Of a stretch of DNA of 64,000 nucleotides, positions 8,243 through 15,307 are shown in pieces. How positions within the stretch are numbered: the first letter of the stretch is position 1; every line of letters starts with the position of its first letter. The stretch comes from Bradyrhizobium archetypum. Its GTDB lineage: Bacteria > Pseudomonadota > Alphaproteobacteria > Rhizobiales > Xanthobacteraceae. The translations under genes and the position numbers were made by a program. Location: contig NZ_JAAVLW010000004.1 in assembly GCF_013114835.1 (NCBI RefSeq), positions 310,001-374,000 of the forward strand. Direction: 5' to 3'. The notes beneath the pieces were generated by a model, which saw only the letters and a program-made list of their open reading frames with translations, ran no database searches and had not been told where the DNA came from.

Positions 8243-8860
8243 ATGATCAAGAATTTCCTGCAGGAACTGCGAACCCAGCGCTGGGACGATCATCGCTATT
8301 ATCATCACAGCCGCATCAACCAGTCGCTGCACTTCGTCAGCGCAATGAGCTTCCTGTTCGCCTATGTGATGTTGTTCTTCGATCCCGTGGTGTCGGCGCT
8401 GGTCGGCTGGCTGGTGTCGATGACGACGCGGCAGGCCGGTCACTTCTTCTTCGAGCCGAAGGGCTATGACCATGTCAACCAGGCGACGCATGAGCATAAG
8501 GAAGAGATCAAGGTCGGCTACAATCTGCAGCGCAAGGTCGTGCTGATGACGATCTGGGCGCTGTCGCCCGTGGTGCTGTACTTTAGTCCGACGCTGTTCG
8601 GGCTGGTCGAGCCCTGGACCACCAACGCCGACTTCATGCGGCAGGTTGCCAAGGTGTGGTTGGCGGTCGGCATCGGCGGATTGTTGTTCCGCACGGTCCA
8701 TCTGTTCTTCATCCGCGACGTCGAAACCGGCCTCGTCTGGATGACGAAGATCCTCACCGATCCCTTCAGCGACCTGAAGCTGTACTACAAGGCGCCGCTG
8801 TACCTCATGAAGGGCGAACTGATCGATCCCGGCCTCGAGAAGCACGTCAAGCCGGCGTGA
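8243..8860 (+). CDS. Integral membrane protein with Mpo1-like (DUF962-like) histidine motifs
   Basis: A 205-residue protein with about four membrane segments (FVSAMSFLFAYVMLFF, VVSALVGWLVSM, VVLMTIWALSPVVLYF, VWLAVGIGGLLF). Two conserved-looking histidine motifs, HHSRINQSLHFVS and RQAGHFFFEP, resemble the NxxLHxxG and QxxGHxxxE motifs of Mpo1/DUF962 dioxygenases, which oxidise 2-hydroxy fatty acids in yeast. The spacing is compatible but the overall similarity is weak by eye. The ATG follows GAGGGGG. It is downstream of pmtA, consistent with lipid metabolism. Annotated in relatives as hypothetical, as far as I recall. Confidence 0.6.
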   Translation: MIKNFLQELRTQRWDDHRYYHHSRINQSLHFVSAMSFLFAYVMLFFDPVVSALVGWLVSMTTRQAGHFFFEPKGYDHVNQATHEHKEEIKVGYNLQRKVVLMTIWALSPVVLYFSPTLFGLVEPWTTNADFMRQVAKVWLAVGIGGLLFRTVHLFFIRDVETGLVWMTKILTDPFSDLKLYYKAPLYLMKGELIDPGLEKHVKPA

Positions 8861-8878
8861 GTGGCCGAAAATGGTCGC

Positions 8879-8986
8879 CGTCATGCCCGGGCTTGTCCCG
8901 GGCATCCACGTTCTTAAGCCCGTCAGCAACGAGCAATGTCGAGTATAGCAAAGACGTGGATGGCCGGGACAAGCCCGGCCATGACG
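8879..8986. repeat. Palindromic repeat, family C, gene-less copy
   Basis: A left arm (GTCATGCCCGGGCTTGTCCC, continuing to CATCCACG) and a right arm, its inverted counterpart ending CGGCCATGAC, enclose about 45 bases. The same arms, nearly base for base, flank a GIY-YIG gene at 50624-50998. Each arm is itself a small hairpin. Confidence 0.85.
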
Positions 8987-9015
8987 ATGGAGGGCGCTTG
9001 CGTCGTCGTATCGAC

Positions 9016-9097
9016 GTCATTGCGAGCGAAGCGAAGCGATCCACCTCTCAGCACTGGGGTAGACGGATTGCTTCGTTGCTTCGCTCCTCGCAATGAG
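9016..9097. repeat. Palindromic repeat, family B
   Basis: GTCATTGCGAGCGAAGCGAA opens the element and GCTTCGCTCCTCGCAATGAG closes it, enclosing a short central spacer. It lies between the family C element and the aminotransferase stop codon. Confidence 0.85.
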
Positions 9098-9139
9098 GCG
9101 GAGAGAGGCAAGGATGACGGGCATTTGGCGATTGCGCCG

Positions 9140-10813
9140 CTAATGGTCGGCTCCGCCAAACCGCTTCCGCAGCATCTCTTTCAATATCCGCCGCTTGATC
9201 GTCTTGTTGGTCAGCGCAGCATCATGCCACCACCAGCCATCGCGCTTCATCTTCGTGGCTGCCGCGACAAAGCGGTCGGCGACTTCGGCGAAATCCGCAT
9301 CCGTATAGTTGAGGCTGAAGATCAGGCGGCCGGTGCCGACCCAGCTCAGCGCCAGCCCCTCGGCGCGCAGGTAGTATTGAAGCATCCAGTTGTAGCGGGA
9401 CGGCTCGGTATATTGCACCATCCAGATCGAGGAGAAATTGCTGACGCGCACGGGCAGATCCTCGGCGGCCAGTCGACCGTTCAACGCCTTGGCGCGGCCA
9501 TTCCAGGTCTCATCGAGCCCGTGATAGACGGCGTTGAAATTCGGGCTGGCGAGACGGCTGAGGAATTCATCCATCGCCGTCATCACGTAGGGGTGCGAAT
9601 TGAAGGTGCCGCGGGCGAAGCAGACATCGGCCGGACGGTCATCGCGGAAGCGCCGCATCAAATCCTTGCGCCCGCAGACCACGCCGACGGGGAGGCCGCC
9701 GGCAAGGCTCTTGCCGTAGGTGACCATGTCGGCACGGACGCCGAAATATTCCTGCGCGCCGCCGGCGGCCAGCCGAAAGCCGACAAAGACCTCGTCGAAG
9801 ATCAACACGATGCCGCGCTCGGTGCAAACCTGGCGCAGCTTCTTCAGCCACTCGGTGTAGGCCCCGCGATCGAACGCACCCTTGCGGGAACTATCGACCA
9901 GCGCGGAATCGCCAGGTGCGTTGGCGTTCGGATGCAGCGCCTGCAGGGGATTGACCAGCACGCAGGCGATGTCCTTGCGCGTGCGCAACACATGCAGCGT
10001 CGGCTCCGACATGTCGGCCAGCGTGTAGGTCTCGTGCGGCGATACCGGATTGCCAACGCCGGGCTGCACGTCGCCCCACCAGCCGTGATAGGCGCCGGCG
10101 AAACGAACGAGATGGGTGCGGCGGGTGTGGTAACGCGCGAGCCGCACCGCCTGCATGACGGCTTCGGTCCCGGACATATGGAACGAGACTTCGTCGAGGC
10201 CGGAGATCTCGCACAGCCGCCGCACGTTCTCGGTGATGACGGGATGATAGGGGCCGAGCACAGGCCCGAGCGCGCCGGCGCGCTTTTCGGCTTCCGTGAT
10301 GCACTCCTTGTAGAAATCGTTGCCGAAAATGTTGACACCGTAGGAACCGGTCAGGTCGTAGAACACGTTGCCGTCGACGTCCGTGACGGTGACACCGGCG
10401 GAAGACTGCATGAAAGCGCCGGTGCCGAGATTTTCCCGAACCAGGCGGCTGTACTGAAACGGAACGCGGTAGCTTTCGGTGAACTGCAGGTCCGAGATGT
10501 GCTCGGCCGCCTCGGCCGTCATTTGCCTGCCCTTGGCATAGCGCTCCTCGTAGAGGCAGGCGAGGCGGAAGAAAGCGTCCTGACGCTGCATCGCGACGTC
10601 GCTGGGCGCGCCGTCGGAGGCGAAGAAATCGTCGATATCGAACTCATAATGCGGCACCAGCCGCGCGACCATCTTGGACATCTTGGAATGTCCAGTCAGC
10701 GAACGGTGCTTGGCGCGCGACAGCGCCAGCCGCGCCTGCAATTTGGGAAATACTGCCGCGGCGCTAGCGACCGCAGCGGCGGACAGCGAAAGAATCGGAA
10801 GGGACGAATCCAT
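9140..10813 (-). CDS. Class III PLP-dependent aminotransferase (glutamate-1-semialdehyde aminomutase-like)
   Basis: A 557-residue enzyme. A hydrophobic N-terminal stretch (PILSLSAAAVASAAAVFP) could be a membrane anchor. About 70 residues of family-specific sequence follow, then the fold-type I core: DLTGSYGVNIFGNDF, FHMSGTEAVMQAVRLAR, FAGAYHGWWGD, IVLIFDEVFVGFR and the PLP lysine motif VTYGKSLAGG. The enzyme is not hemL itself; the extra N-terminal region and membrane-lipid neighbourhood suggest another amino substrate. Its ATG overlaps, in opposite direction, the ATG of the PS decarboxylase gene (shared CATG at 10811-10814). The internal ATG at MSKMVARL is the alternative start. Confidence 0.8.
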   Translation of the reverse strand: MDSSLPILSLSAAAVASAAAVFPKLQARLALSRAKHRSLTGHSKMSKMVARLVPHYEFDIDDFFASDGAPSDVAMQRQDAFFRLACLYEERYAKGRQMTAEAAEHISDLQFTESYRVPFQYSRLVRENLGTGAFMQSSAGVTVTDVDGNVFYDLTGSYGVNIFGNDFYKECITEAEKRAGALGPVLGPYHPVITENVRRLCEISGLDEVSFHMSGTEAVMQAVRLARYHTRRTHLVRFAGAYHGWWGDVQPGVGNPVSPHETYTLADMSEPTLHVLRTRKDIACVLVNPLQALHPNANAPGDSALVDSSRKGAFDRGAYTEWLKKLRQVCTERGIVLIFDEVFVGFRLAAGGAQEYFGVRADMVTYGKSLAGGLPVGVVCGRKDLMRRFRDDRPADVCFARGTFNSHPYVMTAMDEFLSRLASPNFNAVYHGLDETWNGRAKALNGRLAAEDLPVRVSNFSSIWMVQYTEPSRYNWMLQYYLRAEGLALSWVGTGRLIFSLNYTDADFAEVADRFVAAATKMKRDGWWWHDAALTNKTIKRRILKEMLRKRFGGADH

Positions 10814-11711
10814 GCCTGAAGCGCTAGCCAATCCTGCTGACAGATTGATGACAGTCCGGCGCCTGATCGCCCGCTTCACCGAGCAGGAGGACCTCAATTT
10901 CCTGTTGACCAACCGCGTCCCGCGGGCGGCGCTGACGCGCTTCATGGGCTGGTTCAGCAAGATCGAGAATCCATTGGTGCGCGATTTGTCGCTTCTGTGC
11001 TGGCGGCTGTTTTCTGATCTCGACCTGTCGGAGGCGAAGAAGACCGAATTCAAGAGCCTGCATGAATGTTTTACGCGCGAGCTGCGTCCGGGCCTGCGGC
11101 CGGTCGATCCCGATCCGCGCGTGGTGGCCAGTCCGTCCGACGGCATCATCGGCGCGTTCGGCAAGATCGCCGATACCGAGCTATTCCAGATCAAGGGCGC
11201 GCCGTATTCATTGCTGGACCTGCTCGGCGATCCGGCGCTGGTCGAGAGCCATCGTAACGGCCACTTCCTGACGCTCAGGCTGACATCGAGCATGTATCAC
11301 CGCTTCCACGCGCCCTATGACATGAGCATCGAAAAGGTGACGTTCATCCATGGCGACGTCTGGAACGTCAACCCGATCGCGCTGAAGCGGGTCGAGCGTC
11401 TGTTCTGCAAGAACGAGCGGGCGGTGCTGCAGGCGCGGCTGCCGACGGGCGAGCGGCTAACGCTGGTGCCGGTCGCGGCCATTCTGGTCGCCAGCATCCG
11501 GCTGCATTTCCTCGATCGCACCCTCAATGCGCAGAGCAGGGGGCCATTGGAGTTTGCCTGCGATGCGGCTGTGCGCAAGGGCGACGAGCTCGGCTGGTTC
11601 GAGCATGGCTCGACCATCATCGTGCTGGCGCCGGAGCATTTCGAATTCGCAGACCGTGTCGCGGAAGGCGTCCGCATCCGCGCCGGCGAGCCCCTGCTGC
11701 GGAAGCCTTGA
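10812..11711 (+). CDS. Phosphatidylserine (or archaetidylserine-type) decarboxylase
   Basis: A 299-residue protein of the E. coli-type PSD length. The pyruvoyl self-cleavage motif is present as HGST (Ser267), with Asp110 in SPSDG and His in YHRFHAP as the expected charge relay. It converts phosphatidylserine to phosphatidylethanolamine at the inner membrane. That product is the substrate of PmtA encoded 3 kb upstream. Rhizobia usually also have a short-type Psd beside pssA, so this may be a second enzyme; some annotation systems call this form archaetidylserine decarboxylase. GGAAGGGA precedes the ATG at 10812, which overlaps the divergent aminotransferase start. Confidence 0.82.
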   Translation: MPEALANPADRLMTVRRLIARFTEQEDLNFLLTNRVPRAALTRFMGWFSKIENPLVRDLSLLCWRLFSDLDLSEAKKTEFKSLHECFTRELRPGLRPVDPDPRVVASPSDGIIGAFGKIADTELFQIKGAPYSLLDLLGDPALVESHRNGHFLTLRLTSSMYHRFHAPYDMSIEKVTFIHGDVWNVNPIALKRVERLFCKNERAVLQARLPTGERLTLVPVAAILVASIRLHFLDRTLNAQSRGPLEFACDAAVRKGDELGWFEHGSTIIVLAPEHFEFADRVAEGVRIRAGEPLLRKP

Positions 11712-11779
11712 ACATTCAATCTCGATTATCCCGGCCATAATCTCTATATGCTCGCGGTCGTGAAAGTGCGGGAAGAGAG

Positions 11780-12292
11780 ATGGCGAGGGTGCCTGTTTTG
11801 GCAGCGGGAGGCATTGTGCTGCGGCAGGCGAACCCGCCGCTGATCGCCGTGGTGCGCTTACGCAAGCGCAATGAATGGGTCCTGCCCAAGGGCAAGCTCG
11901 ACGACGGCGAAACGCCGCGCGCGGCCGCCGAACGCGAGGTAATGGAAGAGACCGGCCACGACGTCGCCGTGCACGAGTTTTTGGGCACGCTGGCCTATGA
12001 ATCGCGCGGCGGCGCCAAGGTGGTGCACTACTGGCGCATGGAGGCGCAACACGCACCCGCGCGCGGACTGATGCGCGACGTCAAGGCGGTGGAGTGGCTG
12101 CCACTTCAGCAAGCGGTCGACCGGCTGTCGCGCGGCTATGAGCGCGCGTTTCTGCAGCAGGTTGGCCCGATCGCGCTTGCCGCGGCAAACGGTATCGCAG
12201 GCGCGGCGTTGCCGGAGGCGGCGGAGCCTGTCGAAATGCAGAAGGCCGAGCGCACGGGCTTCCTTCGCAACCTGCTTCGCCTGTTTCGCTAG
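11780..12292 (+). CDS. Nudix hydrolase
   Basis: A 170-residue protein with a complete Nudix box at residues 38-60 (Gly38, Glu44, then REVMEETGH). The N-terminal sheet strand AAGGIVLRQANPPLIAVVRL and NEWVLPKGKLDDGE resemble diadenosine- and diphosphoinositol-polyphosphate hydrolases of the MutT/DIPP type. A C-terminal extension of about 40 residues ends in a basic amphipathic segment (FLRNLLRLFR). The substrate cannot be decided from sequence. It starts 68 bases after the decarboxylase on the same strand, with a purine-rich GGGAAGAGAG before the ATG. Confidence 0.9.
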   Translation: MARVPVLAAGGIVLRQANPPLIAVVRLRKRNEWVLPKGKLDDGETPRAAAEREVMEETGHDVAVHEFLGTLAYESRGGAKVVHYWRMEAQHAPARGLMRDVKAVEWLPLQQAVDRLSRGYERAFLQQVGPIALAAANGIAGAALPEAAEPVEMQKAERTGFLRNLLRLFR

Positions 12293-12321
12293 CTCTTGTC
12301 CGGAGCGCGATGCACAGTTTT

Positions 12322-13734
12322 CTAGCGCTGATCCTTCGGCGGTTTGCCGCGTTGTGGCGCAGGCGCGGGCCGCCGCGGCGCCGCGGGCAGTCCCGGCCGC
12401 TGCAGAGCGGGAGCGCCCTGAGTGCCCGGGGCGCGCTGCAGTCCGGGGCCGCCGAACCGGTTCGGTAGCGGCCGTTCCCGCGGCGCGGCTGGCTGCGCCG
12501 GCACAGGGGGCTGCTGCGCTTGTCCCGCGCGTGGCGGCAGGGCGGGTTGGTTGGGCGCGCCCGGTTGCGGTTGTCCCCGCCGGTTCGGCGTGTCCGGCCC
12601 TTGCTGACCGGGCCGATTCAATCGCCCCGGCGCTTGCGGCTGTCCCGGACGATTGAGCTGACCGGGCTGCTGCCCCTGACGGTTCGGCGCGGTCGGCAGT
12701 GGCGGCTGACCGGGTTGACCGGGCAGACCGTTCTGCCGCGGCTGACCGGGCGATTGCTGATTTGGACGGTTCAGCTGATCAGGCTGCTGTTGGCCGGGCC
12801 TGACCGGTCCGGGCAGACCATTCGGCCGCGGTTGGCCGGGCTGCAACTGCCGGATCGGACGGTTCGGATTGACGAGGCCGGGATTGGCGCGGCGGAATTC
12901 GCGCTGCTGAAGCACTACCTGACGGCCGAGTGACTGCGTCGAATGAAGCTGGTGCACAAAGCCCTGGTCGCGCACCATCACCGCCTGCGAGATCACCAGC
13001 GGCACCGCGGCAAGGCGCGCGCCTATGCCTGCGCGGATGGTGAAGCCGCTGGCGCCTTGCGTGAGAAAGCCGAGTGGCGCACCGGCGCGGTCATTGACCT
13101 CGATGCGGCCGACCCGTCCGTCGGCGTCGGGATAGAGCTTGACCGCGACATTGCCCGGCGTGCGGGCGGCGGCGCCTTCCGGCACCTCGACGAGGCCGGT
13201 GGTGCCGCGAATGCCCAGCGTTGCCGTCGGCGTCGTGATCTTCATGTCGCCGGTCTTGGCGACCGAAGCGGCGACGAAGGCCGCGGTGCCCTTGGCGACG
13301 TCGAAGATCGCCGCGTTGCTCTTGCCGCCATCCTCGTAGACGTAATTGTCGATGGTGATCCTGGTGTTAGCCTTGAGATTGAACGTGGTGTTGTCGATGA
13401 AAGTGATGCCGAGCGCCGCATTGGCGCCGGTCTGCACGACGTCGTTGAGGTAGATGTCGTCCTTCACCTTGAGCGGCGTGCTCGTGTCGTTGCGAATCAC
13501 GCTGGCGTTGCCGGTCACGGTCGCGACGTTGCCGATCGGCTCCTCCGCCGCCTGCGCGTCTCCAGCGGTCGCGGTCGCGTCAGGCGTCGGCGTCGCCGGC
13601 GCGGCGGGCTGCGAAGAATCGGTCTGCGCCTGCGCCAGTTGCGGCGGCTCTGAAGCGCCTGCGAAAACCTGCTCGCCGCCGATCATCGTGCCGCAGGCCA
13701 GCAGCGCGAGCGCGAAGCAAAGATGGCGCGACAT
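12322..13734 (-). CDS. FecR-domain exported protein with a long Pro/Gln/Gly-rich tail
   Basis: A 470-residue protein with a signal peptide (ALALLACGTMIGGEQVFAG). A Pro/Thr/Ala linker precedes a FecR-type β domain around 70-200 (GNASVIRNDTSTPLKVKDDI, NDVVQTGANAALGITFIDNT, FDVAKGTAAFVAA, TPTATLGIRGTTGLVEV). Residues about 280-470 are low-complexity, dominated by PGQ, RPG, NRPG and GLPG units. This is not a FecIR anti-sigma factor: there is no cytosolic domain and no sigma gene beside it. The FecR fold in exported proteins probably binds protein or polysaccharide. The tail could span or bind the wall; that is inference. Confidence 0.8.
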   Translation of the reverse strand: MSRHLCFALALLACGTMIGGEQVFAGASEPPQLAQAQTDSSQPAAPATPTPDATATAGDAQAAEEPIGNVATVTGNASVIRNDTSTPLKVKDDIYLNDVVQTGANAALGITFIDNTTFNLKANTRITIDNYVYEDGGKSNAAIFDVAKGTAAFVAASVAKTGDMKITTPTATLGIRGTTGLVEVPEGAAARTPGNVAVKLYPDADGRVGRIEVNDRAGAPLGFLTQGASGFTIRAGIGARLAAVPLVISQAVMVRDQGFVHQLHSTQSLGRQVVLQQREFRRANPGLVNPNRPIRQLQPGQPRPNGLPGPVRPGQQQPDQLNRPNQQSPGQPRQNGLPGQPGQPPLPTAPNRQGQQPGQLNRPGQPQAPGRLNRPGQQGPDTPNRRGQPQPGAPNQPALPPRAGQAQQPPVPAQPAAPRERPLPNRFGGPGLQRAPGTQGAPALQRPGLPAAPRRPAPAPQRGKPPKDQR

Positions 13735-13939
13735 CGGGGAGTGTATTTCCGTTCACGGGGAGAGCAGAAGGCGGGGGCCGCGATTTCAGCGCCGTCCGGC
13801 TGAATGCGGGATGAACATGGCCGCCGAGTGTCGAGCTGTTTCCGCGCGGTAAGTCGATAGCAATGATCTGACGAGGTCTGGGCGAAGCGCGTCGGATCGC
13901 GTGGCCGGCTCCGCCGAGCCATTTGACGCCGCACGAAAA

Positions 13940-13971
13940 GAAAAAGAGGCCCCGTGAAATCTCACGGGGCC
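13940..13971 (-). terminator. Rho-independent terminator of the DUF2147 gene
   Basis: A 10-bp stem (GGCCCCGTGA, 13948-13957, with 13962-13971) and 4-base loop. Read on the minus strand it is followed by CTCTTTTTCTTTTC. It ends transcription 48 bases after the DUF2147 stop. Confidence 0.85.
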
Positions 13972-13974
13972 CAA

Positions 13975-14010
13975 GTCTCGGGAGGAACGTCTCGGGAGGA
14001 ACCTCTCGGG
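13975..14010. repeat. 14-bp tandem repeat in the 3' untranslated region
   Basis: GTCTCGGGAGGAAC occurs twice in tandem (13975-13988 and 13989-14002) and starts a third, changed copy. It lies between the DUF2147 stop codon and its terminator. Confidence 0.9.
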
Positions 14011-14018
14011 AAAGACCG

Positions 14019-14747
14019 TCAGCTCACGCGTTTCCAGGTCTGGCCGCCGCAGAACATGCCGCCGAAGGCGCAGCCCTGAACCTTGAGCGTATCACTGCCC
14101 TTCAACGCGATGGTCGAGTCGTAATTGCGGCCGGTAGTGGGATCATGAATCCGGCCAGTCCACTTGCCGCCCTGCGGCTTCATGTTGATCAGGATGCGTT
14201 CGCCGGAGTTGACGGAATAGCCGCACAGATTGGCGCCGCATTCCTCGATGCGCACGTTGCCCTTGTTCTCTTCCGTCGCCCAGACGCCGAGCGGCGAGTT
14301 CGGATCGGAAGCAGGCGCGGCGGCGGCCGCCCGAGCCGGCTGCGGCGCAGGCGCGGGCGCAGCGGCGAGCGGGGCGGGCGGAGGAGGCGGGGGAGGCGCG
14401 GCTTCGGTTTGTGCCGGCGTTGCGGCTGCGGTGGTCGTTGGAGCGGGCGCTGGTGCAGCCGCGGGCTGCGGCGCGGCGGCTTGAGCTGGACCCGGTGTTG
14501 CCGGTTTCGCCGGGGCGGTCGCGACGGAGTCATCGTCGTCCTTGCTCTTCGATCCCATGCCCTTGAGATCGACATTGCCGAGCGTGCCGTTATAGCCGGG
14601 CGCGGTGATCTTGATGCAGGAAAGGGCATTGCAGTTGCGCGGCGATTCAACACGGATGCGCTCGCCATTGATCTGGAAGGTGATTCCGCCGGCATTCGCC
14701 GACGTCGTGGCCATCAACAATGCGGCGACGATGTAGAGTTTTTTCAT
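14019..14747 (-). CDS. Exported DUF2147 domain protein
   Basis: A 242-residue protein. The signal peptide is MKKLYIVAALLMATTSANA. A small N-terminal domain with a CNALSCIKI cysteine pair precedes an Ala/Pro-rich linker (about 75-145). The DUF2147 domain follows: PLGVWATEENKGNVRIEECG, LCGYSVNSGERILINM, GRIHDPTTGRNYDSTIAL and the cysteine-rich GCAFGGMFCGGQTW end. DUF2147 is a lipocalin-like periplasmic fold of unknown role, sometimes tied to envelope stress. GGGAGG before the ATG supports the start. It has its own terminator and a CRP-like site about 65 bases upstream. Confidence 0.88.
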   Translation of the reverse strand: MKKLYIVAALLMATTSANAGGITFQINGERIRVESPRNCNALSCIKITAPGYNGTLGNVDLKGMGSKSKDDDDSVATAPAKPATPGPAQAAAPQPAAAPAPAPTTTAAATPAQTEAAPPPPPPPAPLAAAPAPAPQPARAAAAAPASDPNSPLGVWATEENKGNVRIEECGANLCGYSVNSGERILINMKPQGGKWTGRIHDPTTGRNYDSTIALKGSDTLKVQGCAFGGMFCGGQTWKRVS

Positions 14748-14809
14748 GAGAACCTCCCGAGCGGCTTGTGAACGTGGGCAAGACCCTATGCGGGAGCGGC
14801 GCCGCGTTC

Positions 14810-14825
14810 TGTGATGCAGATCACG
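14810..14825. promoter_or_regulatory. CRP/FNR-family palindrome
   Basis: TGTGATGCAGATCACG has arms GTGAT and ATCAC around four bases, the arrangement of the classic CRP site. It lies 63-78 bases before the DUF2147 ATG on the minus strand. It is a single site with no other support. Confidence 0.35.
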
Positions 14826-14960
14826 GGAGTCCGGCGAAGCGCCGCATGGGCGCTGTGCGCTGCTGCGCTTCTACTGCTCCGGCAACATCTGAAGCCGCAT
14901 CACCGCCGCGCCGACAGCCTGGTCACGTCGTGGCAGGCGTCCGCCGGGCGGCGCTCGTAG

Positions 14961-14990
14961 AAAACGCCCGGTGACGTGGCCCACCGGGCG
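14961..14990 (-). terminator. Rho-independent terminator of the small membrane peptide gene
   Basis: CGCCCGGTG (14965-14973) pairs with CACCGGGCG (14982-14990). On the minus strand the stem is followed by TTTT. It lies 27 bases after the stop of the 31-residue gene. Confidence 0.8.
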
Positions 14991-15017
14991 CTCTGGATTC
15001 ATGTCTGCACGGGAAGT

Positions 15018-15113
15018 CTAGAACACGCCGAGCACAATCGCGCCGACGAAAGCTAATGCAACATACGCGGCTACAACGCTAAGTCTGCTCACGAGAGGAC
15101 TTACGAAATCCAT
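15018..15113 (-). CDS. 31-residue single-pass membrane peptide
   Basis: The peptide begins MDFVSPLVSRLSV and continues as one hydrophobic helix (VAAYVALAFVGAIVLGVF) to the stop. It has no close match that I recognise. The case for a real gene is its context: GGGAG eight bases before the ATG, a terminator 27 bases after the stop, and a GGAAC-N16-AGTT promoter-like motif upstream. Small single-helix proteins often modulate membrane enzymes or stress responses, but nothing more specific can be claimed. Confidence 0.6.
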   Translation of the reverse strand: MDFVSPLVSRLSVVAAYVALAFVGAIVLGVF

Positions 15114-15150
15114 TGGGAAAGCTCCCTGGGTTCACGTCGTGCCCGCAACT

Positions 15151-15175
15151 AACTTCGACGCTAGCAAAGCGTTCC
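15151..15175 (-). promoter_or_regulatory. σEcfG-like promoter candidate
   Basis: On the minus strand GGAAC (15175-15171) is followed after 16 bases by AGTT (15154-15151). The −35 is perfect and the −10 matches three of four bases. It lies about 38 bases before the 31-residue gene. Confidence 0.4.
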
Positions 15176-15260
15176 CGACCTAAAAAAGTAAGTGTTGCTG
15201 TCGTGCCGCCCGCTCTCCACAGGCTGCAAGCCGCGTCAACATGGTAAAAAATTCGTTAAA

Positions 15261-15272
15261 TCAACATGTTGA
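15261..15272. promoter_or_regulatory. 12-bp perfect palindrome in an AT-rich promoter region
   Basis: TCAACATGTTGA lies in the AT-rich stretch (15240-15295) just before the extensin-like gene and could be an operator or part of its promoter. No known regulator matches it clearly. Confidence 0.3.
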
Positions 15273-15307
15273 AGAGTCCTTAAATAAATTAGTTGAACCT
15301 GCGGGCG

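Noticed and set aside
8936..10819. Open frame of 627 codons on the plus strand across the aminotransferase gene
   Set aside because: It starts in repeat DNA and lies antisense to a clearly conserved aminotransferase.
10814..11293. N-terminal extension of the aminotransferase through the decarboxylase gene
   Set aside because: The added 160 residues are antisense to the decarboxylase and lack similarity to class III aminotransferases.
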